Position numbers and translations under genes: made by a program
Notes under the pieces: model-generated
What the model saw: only the letters and a program-made list of their open reading frames with translations
Database searches by the model: none
Told to the model about the DNA's origin: nothing
In this document: piece after piece, positions 34,177 through 43,527 of the stretch
Layout of the letters: the number at the start of each line of letters is the position of its first letter
How positions within the stretch are numbered: the first letter of the stretch is position 1
Source of the DNA: SMWD01 sp002729875
Lineage (GTDB): Bacteria > Pseudomonadota > Gammaproteobacteria > Steroidobacterales > GCA-2729495
Length of the DNA: 64,000 bases
Direction: 5' to 3'
NCBI GenBank assembly: GCA_036010905.1
Contig: DASCMH010000001.1
Location: 62,001 to 126,000, forward strand

Positions 34177-34797
34177 TCACCCCCGAACTACCCCTGTTTG
34201 TCGATAGGGAGCATAAGTATAGTATTTTGGATACTGGTCGAGCCTGGCATGTAGCCAATAAACGCCGAGACCCGAAGTACTAAGCCAGACCGGGTTGCCG
34301 GCAAGGCTTGCTGCAAGCGCAGCACCGACACGAGCCCAGAATGTACGTTGCAGTTGCAAAGGCGCATGACGCACAAATATGGCCAGGTGTGCGTACGCCC
34401 CAGCACCCTGACCGGTGCAGGGTGCAATCAATAATGCATCACCGCCGAGATTCTCAAACGTAGCAATTCCGTCGGGGGAATGTAACCTGTCGAGTTGTGA
34501 GCCGAATGGCCCGGAATCCGCGGCAACGCCTGACAATGCGGGACTGTTTACGACAACACACTCGAATGGGGCGGCAACAGAGGCCGTGCTGATCGGGCAG
34601 ACCTCCCAGAAAAATGCCCTAAATGGCATATCCGCAAGTATCTTACTGAAAAAATCACCAAACCCGGTGTCGTGCTGCCAATATTCACAAACATCATGAC
34701 AGGACAAAACTTTTGATTCAGTAAAAAAAGTCAGTCGCTGAACTTGTCCGTTATCGAGTGACTCGAGGGCTGTCGACCAACGAGAAAGGATTGTCAC
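34177..34797 (-). CDS. Hypothetical protein (DUF6940-like?)
   Basis: A 206-residue protein with FRAFFWEVCPI and several conserved-looking aromatic/cysteine positions; it recalls DUF6940 proteins from memory but is unverified. No signal or span. Function unknown. Confidence 0.5.
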   Translation of the reverse strand: MTILSRWSTALESLDNGQVQRLTFFTESKVLSCHDVCEYWQHDTGFGDFFSKILADMPFRAFFWEVCPISTASVAAPFECVVVNSPALSGVAADSGPFGSQLDRLHSPDGIATFENLGGDALLIAPCTGQGAGAYAHLAIFVRHAPLQLQRTFWARVGAALAASLAGNPVWLSTSGLGVYWLHARLDQYPKYYTYAPYRQTGVVRG

Positions 34798-34821
34798 AGG
34801 GCGATTTGCCTAAAACTGATC

Positions 34822-34941
34822 ATGAATCAATATGATGATCACTTCACCAGCCTGATACAACTGGTCATGAACAAAGATCCTGCCCTGTTTATTGAACATT
34901 CACTTTATTGTGCGGCTGAATCGAATACAGAGAACGCCTGA
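34822..34941 (+). CDS. 39-residue ORF, doubtful
   Basis: MNQYDDHFTSLIQLVMNKDP onward, with a plausible acidic/aliphatic composition but no clear ribosome site. Lies between two minus-strand genes. Could be chance. Confidence 0.2.
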   Translation: MNQYDDHFTSLIQLVMNKDPALFIEHSLYCAAESNTENA

Positions 34942-35142
34942 CTATTCTGTACCGCCCCATTTATCCCGGAATGCATTGACGGCAGCAACCTGTTCGGAAG
35001 CATGACGATTACTCAGCATCAATGACGATGGGGAACAAACGCGCGCGCGGATAACACCGAGATCCTCGGCTGCATGAAACAGGCTCGGATACCAGGATTC
35101 CCAGTTAGGGAGTAATGCCTCTACTTCGTCTTTCAGGCTCAT
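34942..35142 (-). CDS. 66-residue hypothetical protein
   Basis: MSLKDEVEALLPNWESWYP onward; predicted alpha-helical, no recognised domain. Ribosome site is weak (GGA). Moderately convincing by composition. Confidence 0.35.
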   Translation of the reverse strand: MSLKDEVEALLPNWESWYPSLFHAAEDLGVIRARVCSPSSLMLSNRHASEQVAAVNAFRDKWGGTE

Positions 35143-35244
35143 TCCAAAACGGCTTTCTGCGCTCAGATTCTCAATTCATTTCAGGAAAGTATCGCGCATA
35201 CACTTTAGTCTGTCTGCGACAGGTTTTCCAGAAATGAAAATAAA

Positions 35245-35778
35245 TCAGGCCTGACTCGCTGCATCGCAAACTACTGACCAGGCTAACAATTTTTCGTCAA
35301 ACGACATGGCCGCATGAGCCGGACTCGTTGACGGCAGCGTGCTGCAGGAAATATCCACCGTTGCCGGATCAGGCAACGATAATACATACCGCCGATACAT
35401 TTCAGCGGCTTTTTTTCCATTGAAAAAAATCCACTTAATCGTTGGATAATCAGTAAACATTTGACTTAAATCATTAACGGCAGCCGAATAAGTATCAATT
35501 GATGAATCGAGGCTGCCGGGCCGAACGCAACTACCAAGCACATCCCATAAAGCGACCCGACACGTCATCAAAACATCAAGTCGTTGCTGGTAGGCCAGTT
35601 CTAACCTTGCGCCGAACAATTCCCCCATGATCGGCCAGAATGCATTACGTGGCATCGCATAGTATTCCTGTGCTGCCAGTGACGCGACACCCGGTATAGA
35701 ACCCAGAATCAACACCCGCGGTCGATCACCAATGACTGGCGGGAAGCTGCTGATACGCGCTGCCGCTTTGCTAGCCAA
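35245..35778 (-). CDS. Hypoxanthine/uracil-DNA glycosylase-like protein
   Basis: A 177-residue protein with LILGSIPGVASLAAQEYYA (in the motif LILGSxPG), PRNAFWPIM, and STSPAHAAM near the C-terminus, typical of the deoxyinosine (HDG)/Mug-like glycosylase group. Removes deaminated bases. Start is a TTG at 35778, within the last codons of the upstream methyltransferase (8-base overlap); a longer reading would be mostly antisense to that gene. Confidence 0.78.
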   Translation of the reverse strand: MASKAAARISSFPPVIGDRPRVLILGSIPGVASLAAQEYYAMPRNAFWPIMGELFGARLELAYQQRLDVLMTCRVALWDVLGSCVRPGSLDSSIDTYSAAVNDLSQMFTDYPTIKWIFFNGKKAAEMYRRYVLSLPDPATVDISCSTLPSTSPAHAAMSFDEKLLAWSVVCDAASQA

Positions 35779-36418
35779 TACCGCCCCATGCGATGATATG
35801 GCGATCCGAAACAACCTCGACACACAACGGCAGGCCGGCGCTGCGAAGCTGCTCGACAATCTCCGCCTCTTCATAAGCCGCAAGCAAAGAATGCAGGAAA
35901 TCATTTTGTAATACAGCAGGTTCGTCACCGGCGTATTGCTTAACGAATACTTCGGCTGTCTTCCGGTCAGGTGGTCGAAACAAATCCATGATGAATACCC
36001 GGCAGCCTTGGTTTGCTCCGCTGCGTATCGTCGACCACAATCCCGCCGGGTCATCAAGATGATGTAACAGGCTGTTAGAAAAGATCATATCGTACTGACC
36101 GGTTAACAGTGTCGGCAAATAAGTTTCAATATATTGGATTTGTGCATCATCCGGCGTCATCGCCCGAGCTGCAGCAAGCATTGTCAACGAACCGTCAATA
36201 CCATCGATACGCCAGCCGGGAAATTGTGCGGCAAAACGGCGACTAATATCACCTGACCCACAACCAAGATCAAGAGCGCGGCCAGTCGGGGGCAAGTCAT
36301 TACACCGAGCCGATAACAGTTCCATGAAATGACTATGCGGCGCATCGAAGTCCGCTTCTGCATAGGCGCGAACCTGATCTTCATCAAGCATCAGCTCCGG
36401 CTCGGGTAATCGCTGCAT
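35771..36418 (-). CDS. SAM-dependent methyltransferase, class I
   Basis: A 215-residue methyltransferase with motif I LDLGCGSGDISRRFA (about residue 47) and the acidic end of beta-2 IDGIDGSLTM. FSNSLLHHLDDP is typical of motif IV in small-molecule methyltransferases. Substrate unknown. Overlaps the glycosylase gene by 8 bases and is 6 bases after the thioesterase. Confidence 0.8.
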   Translation of the reverse strand: MQRLPEPELMLDEDQVRAYAEADFDAPHSHFMELLSARCNDLPPTGRALDLGCGSGDISRRFAAQFPGWRIDGIDGSLTMLAAARAMTPDDAQIQYIETYLPTLLTGQYDMIFSNSLLHHLDDPAGLWSTIRSGANQGCRVFIMDLFRPPDRKTAEVFVKQYAGDEPAVLQNDFLHSLLAAYEEAEIVEQLRSAGLPLCVEVVSDRHIIAWGGIG

Positions 36419-36424
36419 ACGCTG

Positions 36425-36781
36425 CTACGGTTTGATCCGCTGCTTCTCGCCAGTTTCTGTCACATTAACAAAGGTAATACCCGTTACGAACAGGACCTGC
36501 TCATCGGCACCGCACGATTTCTCACTAAATACCTCAACCAGATACTCGACAGATGAACCGCCGAGCCGGGCACGGCTAATAGTGAAACGCAGGATTTGCC
36601 CGCAACGAATCGGATGCCTGAACTCAACATTATTCAGGGCAATCGTAACGAAGCGATGATCCGGGAATTCCATACTCGCAGTTATATAGGCAAATTCATC
36701 CAGCCACTTAAGCAGATACCCGCCAAACAAAGAGCCCTGATCATTCATGTGCTCGGGCAGCACGAGTTTTCTGTGATTCAT
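36425..36781 (-). CDS. Acyl-CoA thioesterase (hotdog fold)
   Basis: A 118-residue hotdog protein with HMNDQGSLFGGYLLKWLDEFAY (in parts), the pattern of the YciA/ACOT group where the catalytic Asp lies. Hydrolyses acyl-CoA; exact substrate unknown. Followed by the methyltransferase. Confidence 0.8.
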   Translation of the reverse strand: MNHRKLVLPEHMNDQGSLFGGYLLKWLDEFAYITASMEFPDHRFVTIALNNVEFRHPIRCGQILRFTISRARLGGSSVEYLVEVFSEKSCGADEQVLFVTGITFVNVTETGEKQRIKP

Positions 36782-36826
36782 TTACCTTACTACCATTCTT
36801 GCAGCTGGAACCATTGCCTGCATGCC

Positions 36827-37213
36827 CTACACAACGATACCTATAGGATCAATCGAAAATGATTCCAGTAATTCACTGTCATCAATCAATACCAACCGAC
36901 CTTGCTTACCAAAGTCTATCTCGATTCGATCCGGTGGTCTTGGTACAGCAAATTCGACCATGAAACCAACAAGTCGGGTCAGCTTTTCGACGTCATCAAG
37001 CAATGCTTCACGATTCCCCTCTGCTATCGAACCGGCGCCACCTTCAAGACACCACGAACATTCAAAGTTTAGCGACCAATCATCATCAAAATTCAGCTCG
37101 AGACGCTCTGCTCCCACCGAAATACTCTGCAGTTTTCTGTCAACCAGTCCGGTTAAATCAATATCTTCTGCTACACCAAACAACATCTGCTCCTGGATTT
37201 CACCGACCGGCAA
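36827..37213 (-). CDS. Hypothetical protein
   Basis: A 128-residue protein, acidic, without signal or span (LNFDDDWSLNFEC, RLVLIDDSELLESF). Start is a TTG; no ATG lies upstream in the frame. No family recognised. Confidence 0.4.
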   Translation of the reverse strand: MPVGEIQEQMLFGVAEDIDLTGLVDRKLQSISVGAERLELNFDDDWSLNFECSWCLEGGAGSIAEGNREALLDDVEKLTRLVGFMVEFAVPRPPDRIEIDFGKQGRLVLIDDSELLESFSIDPIGIVV

Positions 37214-37488
37214 ATCTGCCGGTAAATGTTCTGTTGCTGAATATCCAGACTATTTCCGGATCAGGCAAATAATAACAGTCAACGCATATCTGCATGATAC
37301 AGGGTTACAGCCAGTCTGGCGGAAACCCTGATGCCGGATCAAGGCAGATCCCCTTCATGTCGGCAACACAAATGGTTGATGCACCGTTCACAGTTTTACT
37401 GTAATGCCGGTTATTTATGTAAACAGGCGGCCTGTATTTTCAGCCCAATCACTATAGTGTAATGATTAGAGTACGGACAGAAAAAATC

Positions 37489-37698
37489 ATGGCTTACGAT
37501 AAACCTGCGGACATAACTGAAAATCGCCCCAAGGAAAGAAATGACAGCCCGGGTTCCACCGGTTGGGACCCATACATTTTCTCAATCTTTGCAGATCGAA
37601 TAAAAACCCATCCTGAAGAACGCCGCAGCAAACCACGAACGCGCACTGCATCAAGACGACGCGCTATGCTGCTTGCGCAAAGTCGCCGACAAAAATAA
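37489..37698 (+). CDS. Small basic hypothetical protein
   Basis: 69 residues ending in a strongly basic tail (KPRTRTASRRRAMLLAQSR). The N-terminal part is charged and polar; GWDPYIFSIFADR may be a short helix. ATG 37489 is preferred over 37462. Could bind nucleic acid, but this is guesswork. Confidence 0.45.
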   Translation: MAYDKPADITENRPKERNDSPGSTGWDPYIFSIFADRIKTHPEERRSKPRTRTASRRRAMLLAQSRRQK

Positions 37699-37912
37699 TC
37701 TGCCGCTACATCCGCAATACACCAAACAGTTCCTCATCGGGCAGAGGTGCGTGCCGTGTGGCCGGGCCTTTGGGTCTGTCACGGCAGAGACGACCAGCAT
37801 ATCGGCTTCAGGTCAGTTGGTAATCCATAACGGCATCTTTAACATGCATTAAGGACCTTGCCCATGGCATCATCCGTAATCAATCCAAATGTATAATAAG
37901 GAATAGCTAAAC

Positions 37913-38383
37913 ATGATCCGGCAACGTCTAAGCATAAGTACCACAATGATTATCGGCCTGCTGAGCATCCCACTCATCACGGCCTGCCAACCACAGGAGG
38001 GAACAGGAATGCCAGAGAACGCCGACGGCGCTCAGATCACCGGGCTACAAATTACCGACGTTATAGATGGCGACGGCTTGACGGCCGAAGCCGGACAGGA
38101 GGTTGTGGTCCATTACACGGGCTGGCTGTATGACCCGGAGCAGCCAGAAAACAAGGGCGAAAAGTTCGACAGTTCGGTTGATCGCGGTGATCCGTTTTCA
38201 TTCCCACTGGGCGCAGGCCGGGTAATCCGCGGCTGGGACGAAGGCTTTGCCGGCATGCGGATCGGCGGCAAACGTGTTCTCGTCATTCCGCCTGACATGG
38301 GTTACGGAGCACGCGGTGCCGGTGGGGTTATTCCGCCGCATGCGACCCTGATGTTTGAAGTGGAGTTGCTCGATATCAAGTAA
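37913..38383 (+). CDS. FKBP-type peptidyl-prolyl isomerase lipoprotein
   Basis: 156 residues with a lipoprotein signal (LLSIPLITAC), a linker and one FKBP domain (about 50-155): VVVHYTGWLYD, KFDSSVDRGDPFSFPLG, RVIRGWDEGFAGM and GGVIPPHATLMFEVELLDI. Cis-trans prolyl isomerase acting outside the cytosol. Normal for the MIP-like class. Confidence 0.92.
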   Translation: MIRQRLSISTTMIIGLLSIPLITACQPQEGTGMPENADGAQITGLQITDVIDGDGLTAEAGQEVVVHYTGWLYDPEQPENKGEKFDSSVDRGDPFSFPLGAGRVIRGWDEGFAGMRIGGKRVLVIPPDMGYGARGAGGVIPPHATLMFEVELLDIK

Positions 38384-38401
38384 CCAAATGTGAGCGAGCG
38401 C

Positions 38402-38452
38402 ATGGGGTGGTTGTGGAACTGCCTCCCATCCCGGTCTGACACTGTAAATTAG
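38402..38452 (+). promoter_or_regulatory. Possible 16-residue leader ORF with two Trp codons before trpB2
   Basis: ATG 38402 to TAG 38450-38452 reads MGWLWNCLPSRSDTVN, with Trp codons at positions 3 and 5. Alternatively it may just be a hairpin (ATGGGG/CCCAT) acting as the end of the FKBP gene. No terminator or clear ribosome site supports it. Weak. Confidence 0.2.
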
Positions 38453-38576
38453 TATCAGGCCAGTGATGGCGTTTGATTGCTCAGCTTCTTTTCATCATAA
38501 AAACAGGTTCTGAAATTCAGGCATAATCACGCGTCGCGCGAAGACGGCAGACAAACAGAAAAATACGGAGTCAAGA

Positions 38577-39938
38577 ATGCCTACAACGGTTAAATATCTG
38601 CTCGATGAAGAGCAGATTCCCAGGTCCTGGTACAACATTCAGGCTGATCTGCCGGAACCACTGCCACCTACATTGCATCCTGGGAACAAGGCACCCATCA
38701 CGCCGGGTGATCTCGAACCCCTGTTTCCCATGTCACTGATCGAGCAGGAAGTCTCAACAGAACGTCACATAGACATTCCGGAACCGGTCCGCAATATTTA
38801 TCGCCAATGGCGCCCGAGCCCCCTGTTTCGAGCCCAGGCCCTGGAGCAATCGCTCGATACCCCGGCTCGTATTTATTACAAGTACGAAGGCGTCAGCCCG
38901 GCCGGCAGTCACAAGACTAATACCTCAATCGCACAGGCTTTTTATAACAAGGAAGCGGGCATCAGTCGCATAGCCACTGAAACCGGTGCAGGTCAATGGG
39001 GATCGGCGCTGGCCTATGCCGGAGCACTGTTTGATATAGATGTAAAGGTCTATATGGTACGCGTCAGCTACGATCAGAAACCATACCGCCGTGCACTGAT
39101 GGAGGTTTATGGCGCCGAATGCATTCCGAGTCCGAGCGATCAGACCGAAGCCGGGCGGGCAATCCTCAGCAAAGATTCAAATAGCTCTGGCAGCCTCGGT
39201 ATCGCCATCAGTGAAGCTGTTGAAGATGCTGTCGGGCGTAATGACACAAAATATGCGCTCGGCAGCGTTCTGAATCACGTACTGCTGCACCAGACAGTGA
39301 TCGGCCAGGAAGCCGAGTTACAAATGGCCATGGCCGACGACTACCCGGACATTGTCATCGGTTGCACGGGCGGCGGCAGTAATTTTGCCGGACTGGCCTT
39401 TCCGTTCATCGGCAATCAACTGCGCGGCGGACGTGACGTCAAGGTCATCGCCGTTGAACCGAAAGCCTGTCCAACATTGACGCGCGGCAAGTATGCCTAT
39501 GATTTTGGTGATACAGCCCACCTGACACCACTGGTTAAAATGCACACCCTTGGCTCAACATTTATGCCGCTTGCCTTCCATGCAGGCGGCCTGCGGTATC
39601 ACGGCATGGCACCGTTGATCAGCCATGTACAGGAACTCGGCTTACTCGAACCGGTTGCCTATGATCAGATTGAGTGTTTCGAGGCGGCCGTGCAATTTGC
39701 CCGCAGCGAAGGCATCGTACCGGCACCCGAATCGAGCCATGCCGTCAAGGCCGGCATCGATCAGGCACTGAAGTGTAAGCAAGAAGGCGTTGAACGTTCG
39801 ATTCTGATCTGCCTGTCCGGACACGGTCATTTTGACATGCAGGCTTACACCGACTTCTTCGCCGGCAAGCTTGTAGACGGGCAATACGATAACAGCGAGC
39901 TGGCGATGGCCTTGTCCGGTTTACCCTCAATCCCCTGA
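38577..39938 (+). CDS. TrpB2-type tryptophan synthase beta-like protein
   Basis: A 453-residue PLP enzyme of the TrpB2 group (longer N-terminus than TrpB1). PAGSHKTNTSIAQAF holds the PLP lysine (about residue 114), ETGAGQWGSALA is the substrate loop and GCTGGGSNFAG the phosphate-binding loop. TrpB2 enzymes make Trp from indole and serine and usually do not need TrpA tightly. It is not next to trpA; a second TrpB1 is encoded at 58157-59386. It may act as a free-indole salvage enzyme. Confidence 0.9.
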   Translation: MPTTVKYLLDEEQIPRSWYNIQADLPEPLPPTLHPGNKAPITPGDLEPLFPMSLIEQEVSTERHIDIPEPVRNIYRQWRPSPLFRAQALEQSLDTPARIYYKYEGVSPAGSHKTNTSIAQAFYNKEAGISRIATETGAGQWGSALAYAGALFDIDVKVYMVRVSYDQKPYRRALMEVYGAECIPSPSDQTEAGRAILSKDSNSSGSLGIAISEAVEDAVGRNDTKYALGSVLNHVLLHQTVIGQEAELQMAMADDYPDIVIGCTGGGSNFAGLAFPFIGNQLRGGRDVKVIAVEPKACPTLTRGKYAYDFGDTAHLTPLVKMHTLGSTFMPLAFHAGGLRYHGMAPLISHVQELGLLEPVAYDQIECFEAAVQFARSEGIVPAPESSHAVKAGIDQALKCKQEGVERSILICLSGHGHFDMQAYTDFFAGKLVDGQYDNSELAMALSGLPSIP

Positions 39939-39990
39939 CCCGAACAAAACAACCACTGGGTTTACATATGCACAGAACCGGTACCGATTG

Positions 39991-40578
39991 TCAGTTTGCC
40001 AAGAGCCGCTTACGGGCTTCGGCAACACTGCTTTGACCACTCGCAATTGCATCCATTTCGCCAGCCAGTTCACGCAGATCAGCAGCATCCAGTTCACCGG
40101 ACAGCAAGGTAAGAATTTCACCACCAGGAACAATAAAGGCCGTAAACGGCAGGCCAACAAACTCATCGCCAAATGATTCTGCAACCATTGCCGCTTCGTC
40201 TACGCCATACAGTATCGGATAGGTCACGCCGGTTTCAGTGATGAACCGTTGCGCATCTGCACGGTTATCCATCGCCACGCCAATAACCTGCAGACTGTCC
40301 TCATCATGCTCATCCTGCAGGCTCTGTAATAACGGCATTTCACGCCGGCAGGGTGCGCACCAGGTCGCCCAGAAATTAATAATCAATGACCGGCCCGACC
40401 ATTCCGTGACAGACCTGGGCTGGTCGTTGAGGTCGGGTAAGGTGAAATCAGGCAGCGTCTCGACCACTGACAACGGCGGCTCGACAGATGACGGGGATCG
40501 ATATTGCTTGGCAATCAACAGGCCCGCAGACACGCTAGCGAGAATAGCCACCACAATCCAACTGGTACGCATCACCAA
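39991..40578 (-). CDS. TlpA-like membrane-anchored thioredoxin
   Basis: 195 residues with an N-terminal span or signal (about 5-23) and a TlpA/ResA-type fold (LPDFTLPDLNDQ) with the active site WCAPC (about residue 75). Probably reduces periplasmic disulfides, e.g. in cytochrome c maturation. Facing trpB2. Confidence 0.87.
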   Translation of the reverse strand: MVMRTSWIVVAILASVSAGLLIAKQYRSPSSVEPPLSVVETLPDFTLPDLNDQPRSVTEWSGRSLIINFWATWCAPCRREMPLLQSLQDEHDEDSLQVIGVAMDNRADAQRFITETGVTYPILYGVDEAAMVAESFGDEFVGLPFTAFIVPGGEILTLLSGELDAADLRELAGEMDAIASGQSSVAEARKRLLAN

Positions 40579-41027
40579 CCCCGCGACACGACAACAACCA
40601 GGAGGCCATCATTCTGTCTGCCGGATAACATTAGGAATTCCATCGACGCGCAGAATACACGCCCGTTCGTATCGGAGTCCAATATTTCCGGTCACCGGCA
40701 AACTGGGCAGCATATGCTGTCGGCAGCTGCCTGATGAGAGTTCTCTTTTCGGGTGTTATTTACGACGTCCGGTGATTGCTCGTAAGCGGTCATTCAAATC
40801 CACATATTCACTCAGTTCAAAGTAGCGATTTCTAATCCATCTACTAGTCGATTTATTTGCGCACCAGCAACAAATAGTTGATAGATTCTTACGTTACTAC
40901 CCGGTTTTTTGGATGAATGACTGCAATTATAAATCGGTACAGTTAGGTGCAATATGGGTGCATCAATATTTTCTAGAGATGAGCATCAATTTTGTTTGTA
41001 AATATATCTTGAAGTAACAATAAGTTA
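40579..41027. other. Non-coding stretch with a possible gene remnant beside tRNA-Arg
   Basis: No ORF with a start is convincing. On the minus strand 40756-40893 is open without a start codon and ends RYFELSEYVDLNDRLRAI followed by TGRRK, which looks protein-like and could be the tail of a broken gene. It lies on the 3' side of the tRNA-Arg gene, a usual place for element insertion. AT-rich otherwise. Confidence 0.3.
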
Positions 41028-41104
41028 TGGCGCGCCCGAAGGGATTCGAACCCCTGGCCTTTCGCTCCGGAGGCGAACGCTCTATCCAGCTGAGCTACGG
41101 GCGC
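41028..41104 (-). tRNA. tRNA-Arg (anticodon CCG)
   Basis: A complete cloverleaf on the minus strand: acceptor GCGCCCG/CGGGCGC, D arm with AGCTCAGCTGGATAGAGC, anticodon stem TTCGC/GCGAA with loop CTCCGGA (anticodon CCG, codon CGG), T arm GGGTTCGAATCCC. The discriminator base G and encoded CCA (TGG at 41028-41030) complete it. Confidence 0.95.
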
Positions 41105-41205
41105 TTTCTGATTTGCGGGCGCATTCTAATCCTCTCCGCACCAAGCGTCCAACCGGCCAGAAATAGCAGGTTGCGTGTTTCACCTTGCGGGGTCATGCTT
41201 TAGCG

Positions 41206-41919
41206 ATGATTCTAACGCTTGGCTCACATGACCTGTTTCTGGATATTTTTGATGCGGCGCCCGTACTCGATTTGCATCCGGGTGAGGTACTCATACATGC
41301 CGGCACCAAGGCCGATCAGGTTTTCAATATTCTCAACGGTATGGTCATGGCACATCGCACCGGCAGCGACGGCCGGCGACAAATTCTCAGTTTCCTCGTC
41401 CGCAATAATTTCGTTGGGCTTACATCGACAGATGATTATTTCTTCACGGTTGAAGCCGTAGTAGAAACCCGGGTTGCAATCTGCTCGCGGTCCGCACTGA
41501 TGGAAAGACTGAACAATGATCCTGCAGCCGAACGAACCTATTTGAATATGCTGCACCGGGTACTTGAGGACGCCTATGATCTCGTCTATAGCCTCGGCCA
41601 ACGTACCGCAATTGAACGACTGGCCGTGTTCCTGCTGTACCTGCGCTATTGGCACCGGATCTGCGAAAATATTGTCGACGATCAGGACGCGCATCTTAAC
41701 CGGGTTACACTACCGATGAAACGCGAGGACATTGCTGATTTTCTTGGCCTGAAAAAAGAAACCGTCAGTCGCGGTTTCCGGCAACTCGAAGAAAGAGCAC
41801 TTATTCACCGTGACGAACACAGCCACGTATCAATCCTGAACCTGCCGGCACTGAGAGAATTAGCCGGCATCCGGGATTTTGCTTCTCCACGGCATCTGTC
41901 TGCCAACCTGCAACCCTGA
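41206..41919 (+). CDS. Crp/Fnr-family transcription regulator
   Basis: A 237-residue regulator with a cyclic-nucleotide-type beta-roll (about 15-120) and a C-terminal winged helix (MKREDIADFLGLKKETVSRGFRQLEE). It lacks the N-terminal cysteine cluster of Fnr, and only isolated cysteines remain, so it does not appear to sense oxygen by an Fe-S cluster. The ligand is unknown. ATG 41206 is taken; a TTG 21 bases upstream is less likely. Confidence 0.82.
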   Translation: MILTLGSHDLFLDIFDAAPVLDLHPGEVLIHAGTKADQVFNILNGMVMAHRTGSDGRRQILSFLVRNNFVGLTSTDDYFFTVEAVVETRVAICSRSALMERLNNDPAAERTYLNMLHRVLEDAYDLVYSLGQRTAIERLAVFLLYLRYWHRICENIVDDQDAHLNRVTLPMKREDIADFLGLKKETVSRGFRQLEERALIHRDEHSHVSILNLPALRELAGIRDFASPRHLSANLQP

Positions 41920-41977
41920 ACTGTATACATTTCATTTTGTTCACCGCCACCGGGAAACCGCTTACGGACAGCAGGGT

Positions 41978-43507
41978 TTATTCTTTTCTGAGTGATAACG
42001 CTTCGGCAACATGCTCCACGCGCATCGTGTCCGCTGCGTCCAGATCTGCAATCGTCCGGGCAACGCGCAGGCAGCGATCACAGGCGCGTGCCGACAGTCC
42101 GAACTGCTTTGCTGCCGCCTCCATTAACTTGCAACCTTTTGCATCGGGCCGGAACCAGTGATGATGGGTGGCCGAGACAATACGTCCGTTTTGTGTACCA
42201 GCCCGATCCAACTGCAATCCAATGGCTCGACACACACGCTCTCGTACCGTTTGCGTTGTTTCATTTTCAGCTACCTCACCTGCCGAACCTGCATGCGATC
42301 TGGCGGTACCGCCGATCAGGTGCTCTAGCGACAGACCCGAACGGTCGAGTTCAATGCAGATATCAAGCCGATCGAGAAACGGCCCTGACACCCGTTGCTG
42401 ATAGCGTTGAATCTGCCCGGAGGTACACCGGCACAACTTTTTCGAATCACCGCTAAAACCACACGGACAGGGATTCATGGCGGCAATGAGCTGGAACCGG
42501 GCCGGAAATATTGCCGTCTGCTCCGCTCGCGCAATACTGATGGTTCCGCACTCCAGCGGTTCACGCAGAGCCTCGAGCGCGGGCCGGGCAAATTCAGGCA
42601 ACTCATCGAGAAATAACACCCCGTGATGTGCGAGTGAAATTTCGCCGGGGCGTAGTGGCCGACCTCCGCCAACCAGTGCCACCGGCGATGCCGTGTGATG
42701 CGGACTACGAAATGAACGTTGCCGGGTCAGCGCATCAGATCCGGACCTGGTCAGTGAATGCAGTACCAGCAATTCGACCACTTCATCATCCGTCATTGGC
42801 GGCAACAGCCCCGGCAACCGCTGCGCAAGCATGGTTTTACCGGTGCCCGGAGGGCCGATCATCAACAGGTGATGCCCGCCGGCTGCTGTGATTTCCAGTG
42901 CCCGGCGGGCGGCCGCCTGACCGTTCAGATCAGCAAGGTCATAAACCGACGCGGTATCAGTCGGCCAGTCCACCTGTGGACAGCCCGGCAACCCGGCGAT
43001 ACCGGACAGATGGTCGACAACCTCGACCAGGTGAGCGGCCAACAGGGTCTCGGCGCCATGTAACAGCCCTGCCTCCATGCGGCAGGCAGCGGGTACGATG
43101 CAACAGCAGCCGGCATCTCGTGCTCGCATCAGTGCCGGCAACAAACCGGTAACTGACCTGATGGCCCCGGTTAAGGATAATTCACCATATAACTCAAGGC
43201 CTGCCAGTCGTTCGAGTGGAATCTGGCCGGAGGCCGCTAGAATACCGATCGCAATCGCCAGATCGAACCGACCGCTCCCTTTGGGTAAATCTGCAGGCGC
43301 CAGGTTGACCGTAATACGCCCGTCGGGAAACTTGTAACCGGACTGTCGAATCGCTGCCTTGACACGCTCGCGGCTTTCCTTGACGGCAGTCTCGACCAGG
43401 CCAACAATCCTTAATCGCGGCAAACCACCTGCAACCTGAACCTCACAGGTAACTAACGGTGCATCGATGCCAAGCTGGGCGCGCGTACAAACCGTCGCCA
43501 AAGACAT
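41978..43507 (-). CDS. comM: ComM/YifB-type AAA helicase
   Basis: 509 residues: an N-terminal Lon-S16-like region (VNLAPADLPKGSGRFDLAIA), then the Mg-chelatase AAA domain with Walker A GPPGTGKTMLAQRL and HHTASPVALVGGG, and MNPCPCGF. ComM promotes branch migration during natural transformation and integration of DNA. Neighbouring ubiK is transcribed in the same direction with 20 bases between. Confidence 0.9.
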   Translation of the reverse strand: MSLATVCTRAQLGIDAPLVTCEVQVAGGLPRLRIVGLVETAVKESRERVKAAIRQSGYKFPDGRITVNLAPADLPKGSGRFDLAIAIGILAASGQIPLERLAGLELYGELSLTGAIRSVTGLLPALMRARDAGCCCIVPAACRMEAGLLHGAETLLAAHLVEVVDHLSGIAGLPGCPQVDWPTDTASVYDLADLNGQAAARRALEITAAGGHHLLMIGPPGTGKTMLAQRLPGLLPPMTDDEVVELLVLHSLTRSGSDALTRQRSFRSPHHTASPVALVGGGRPLRPGEISLAHHGVLFLDELPEFARPALEALREPLECGTISIARAEQTAIFPARFQLIAAMNPCPCGFSGDSKKLCRCTSGQIQRYQQRVSGPFLDRLDICIELDRSGLSLEHLIGGTARSHAGSAGEVAENETTQTVRERVCRAIGLQLDRAGTQNGRIVSATHHHWFRPDAKGCKLMEAAAKQFGLSARACDRCLRVARTIADLDAADTMRVEHVAEALSLRKE

Positions 43508-43527
43508 GGCCGGGCAGGCGCGGGCGA

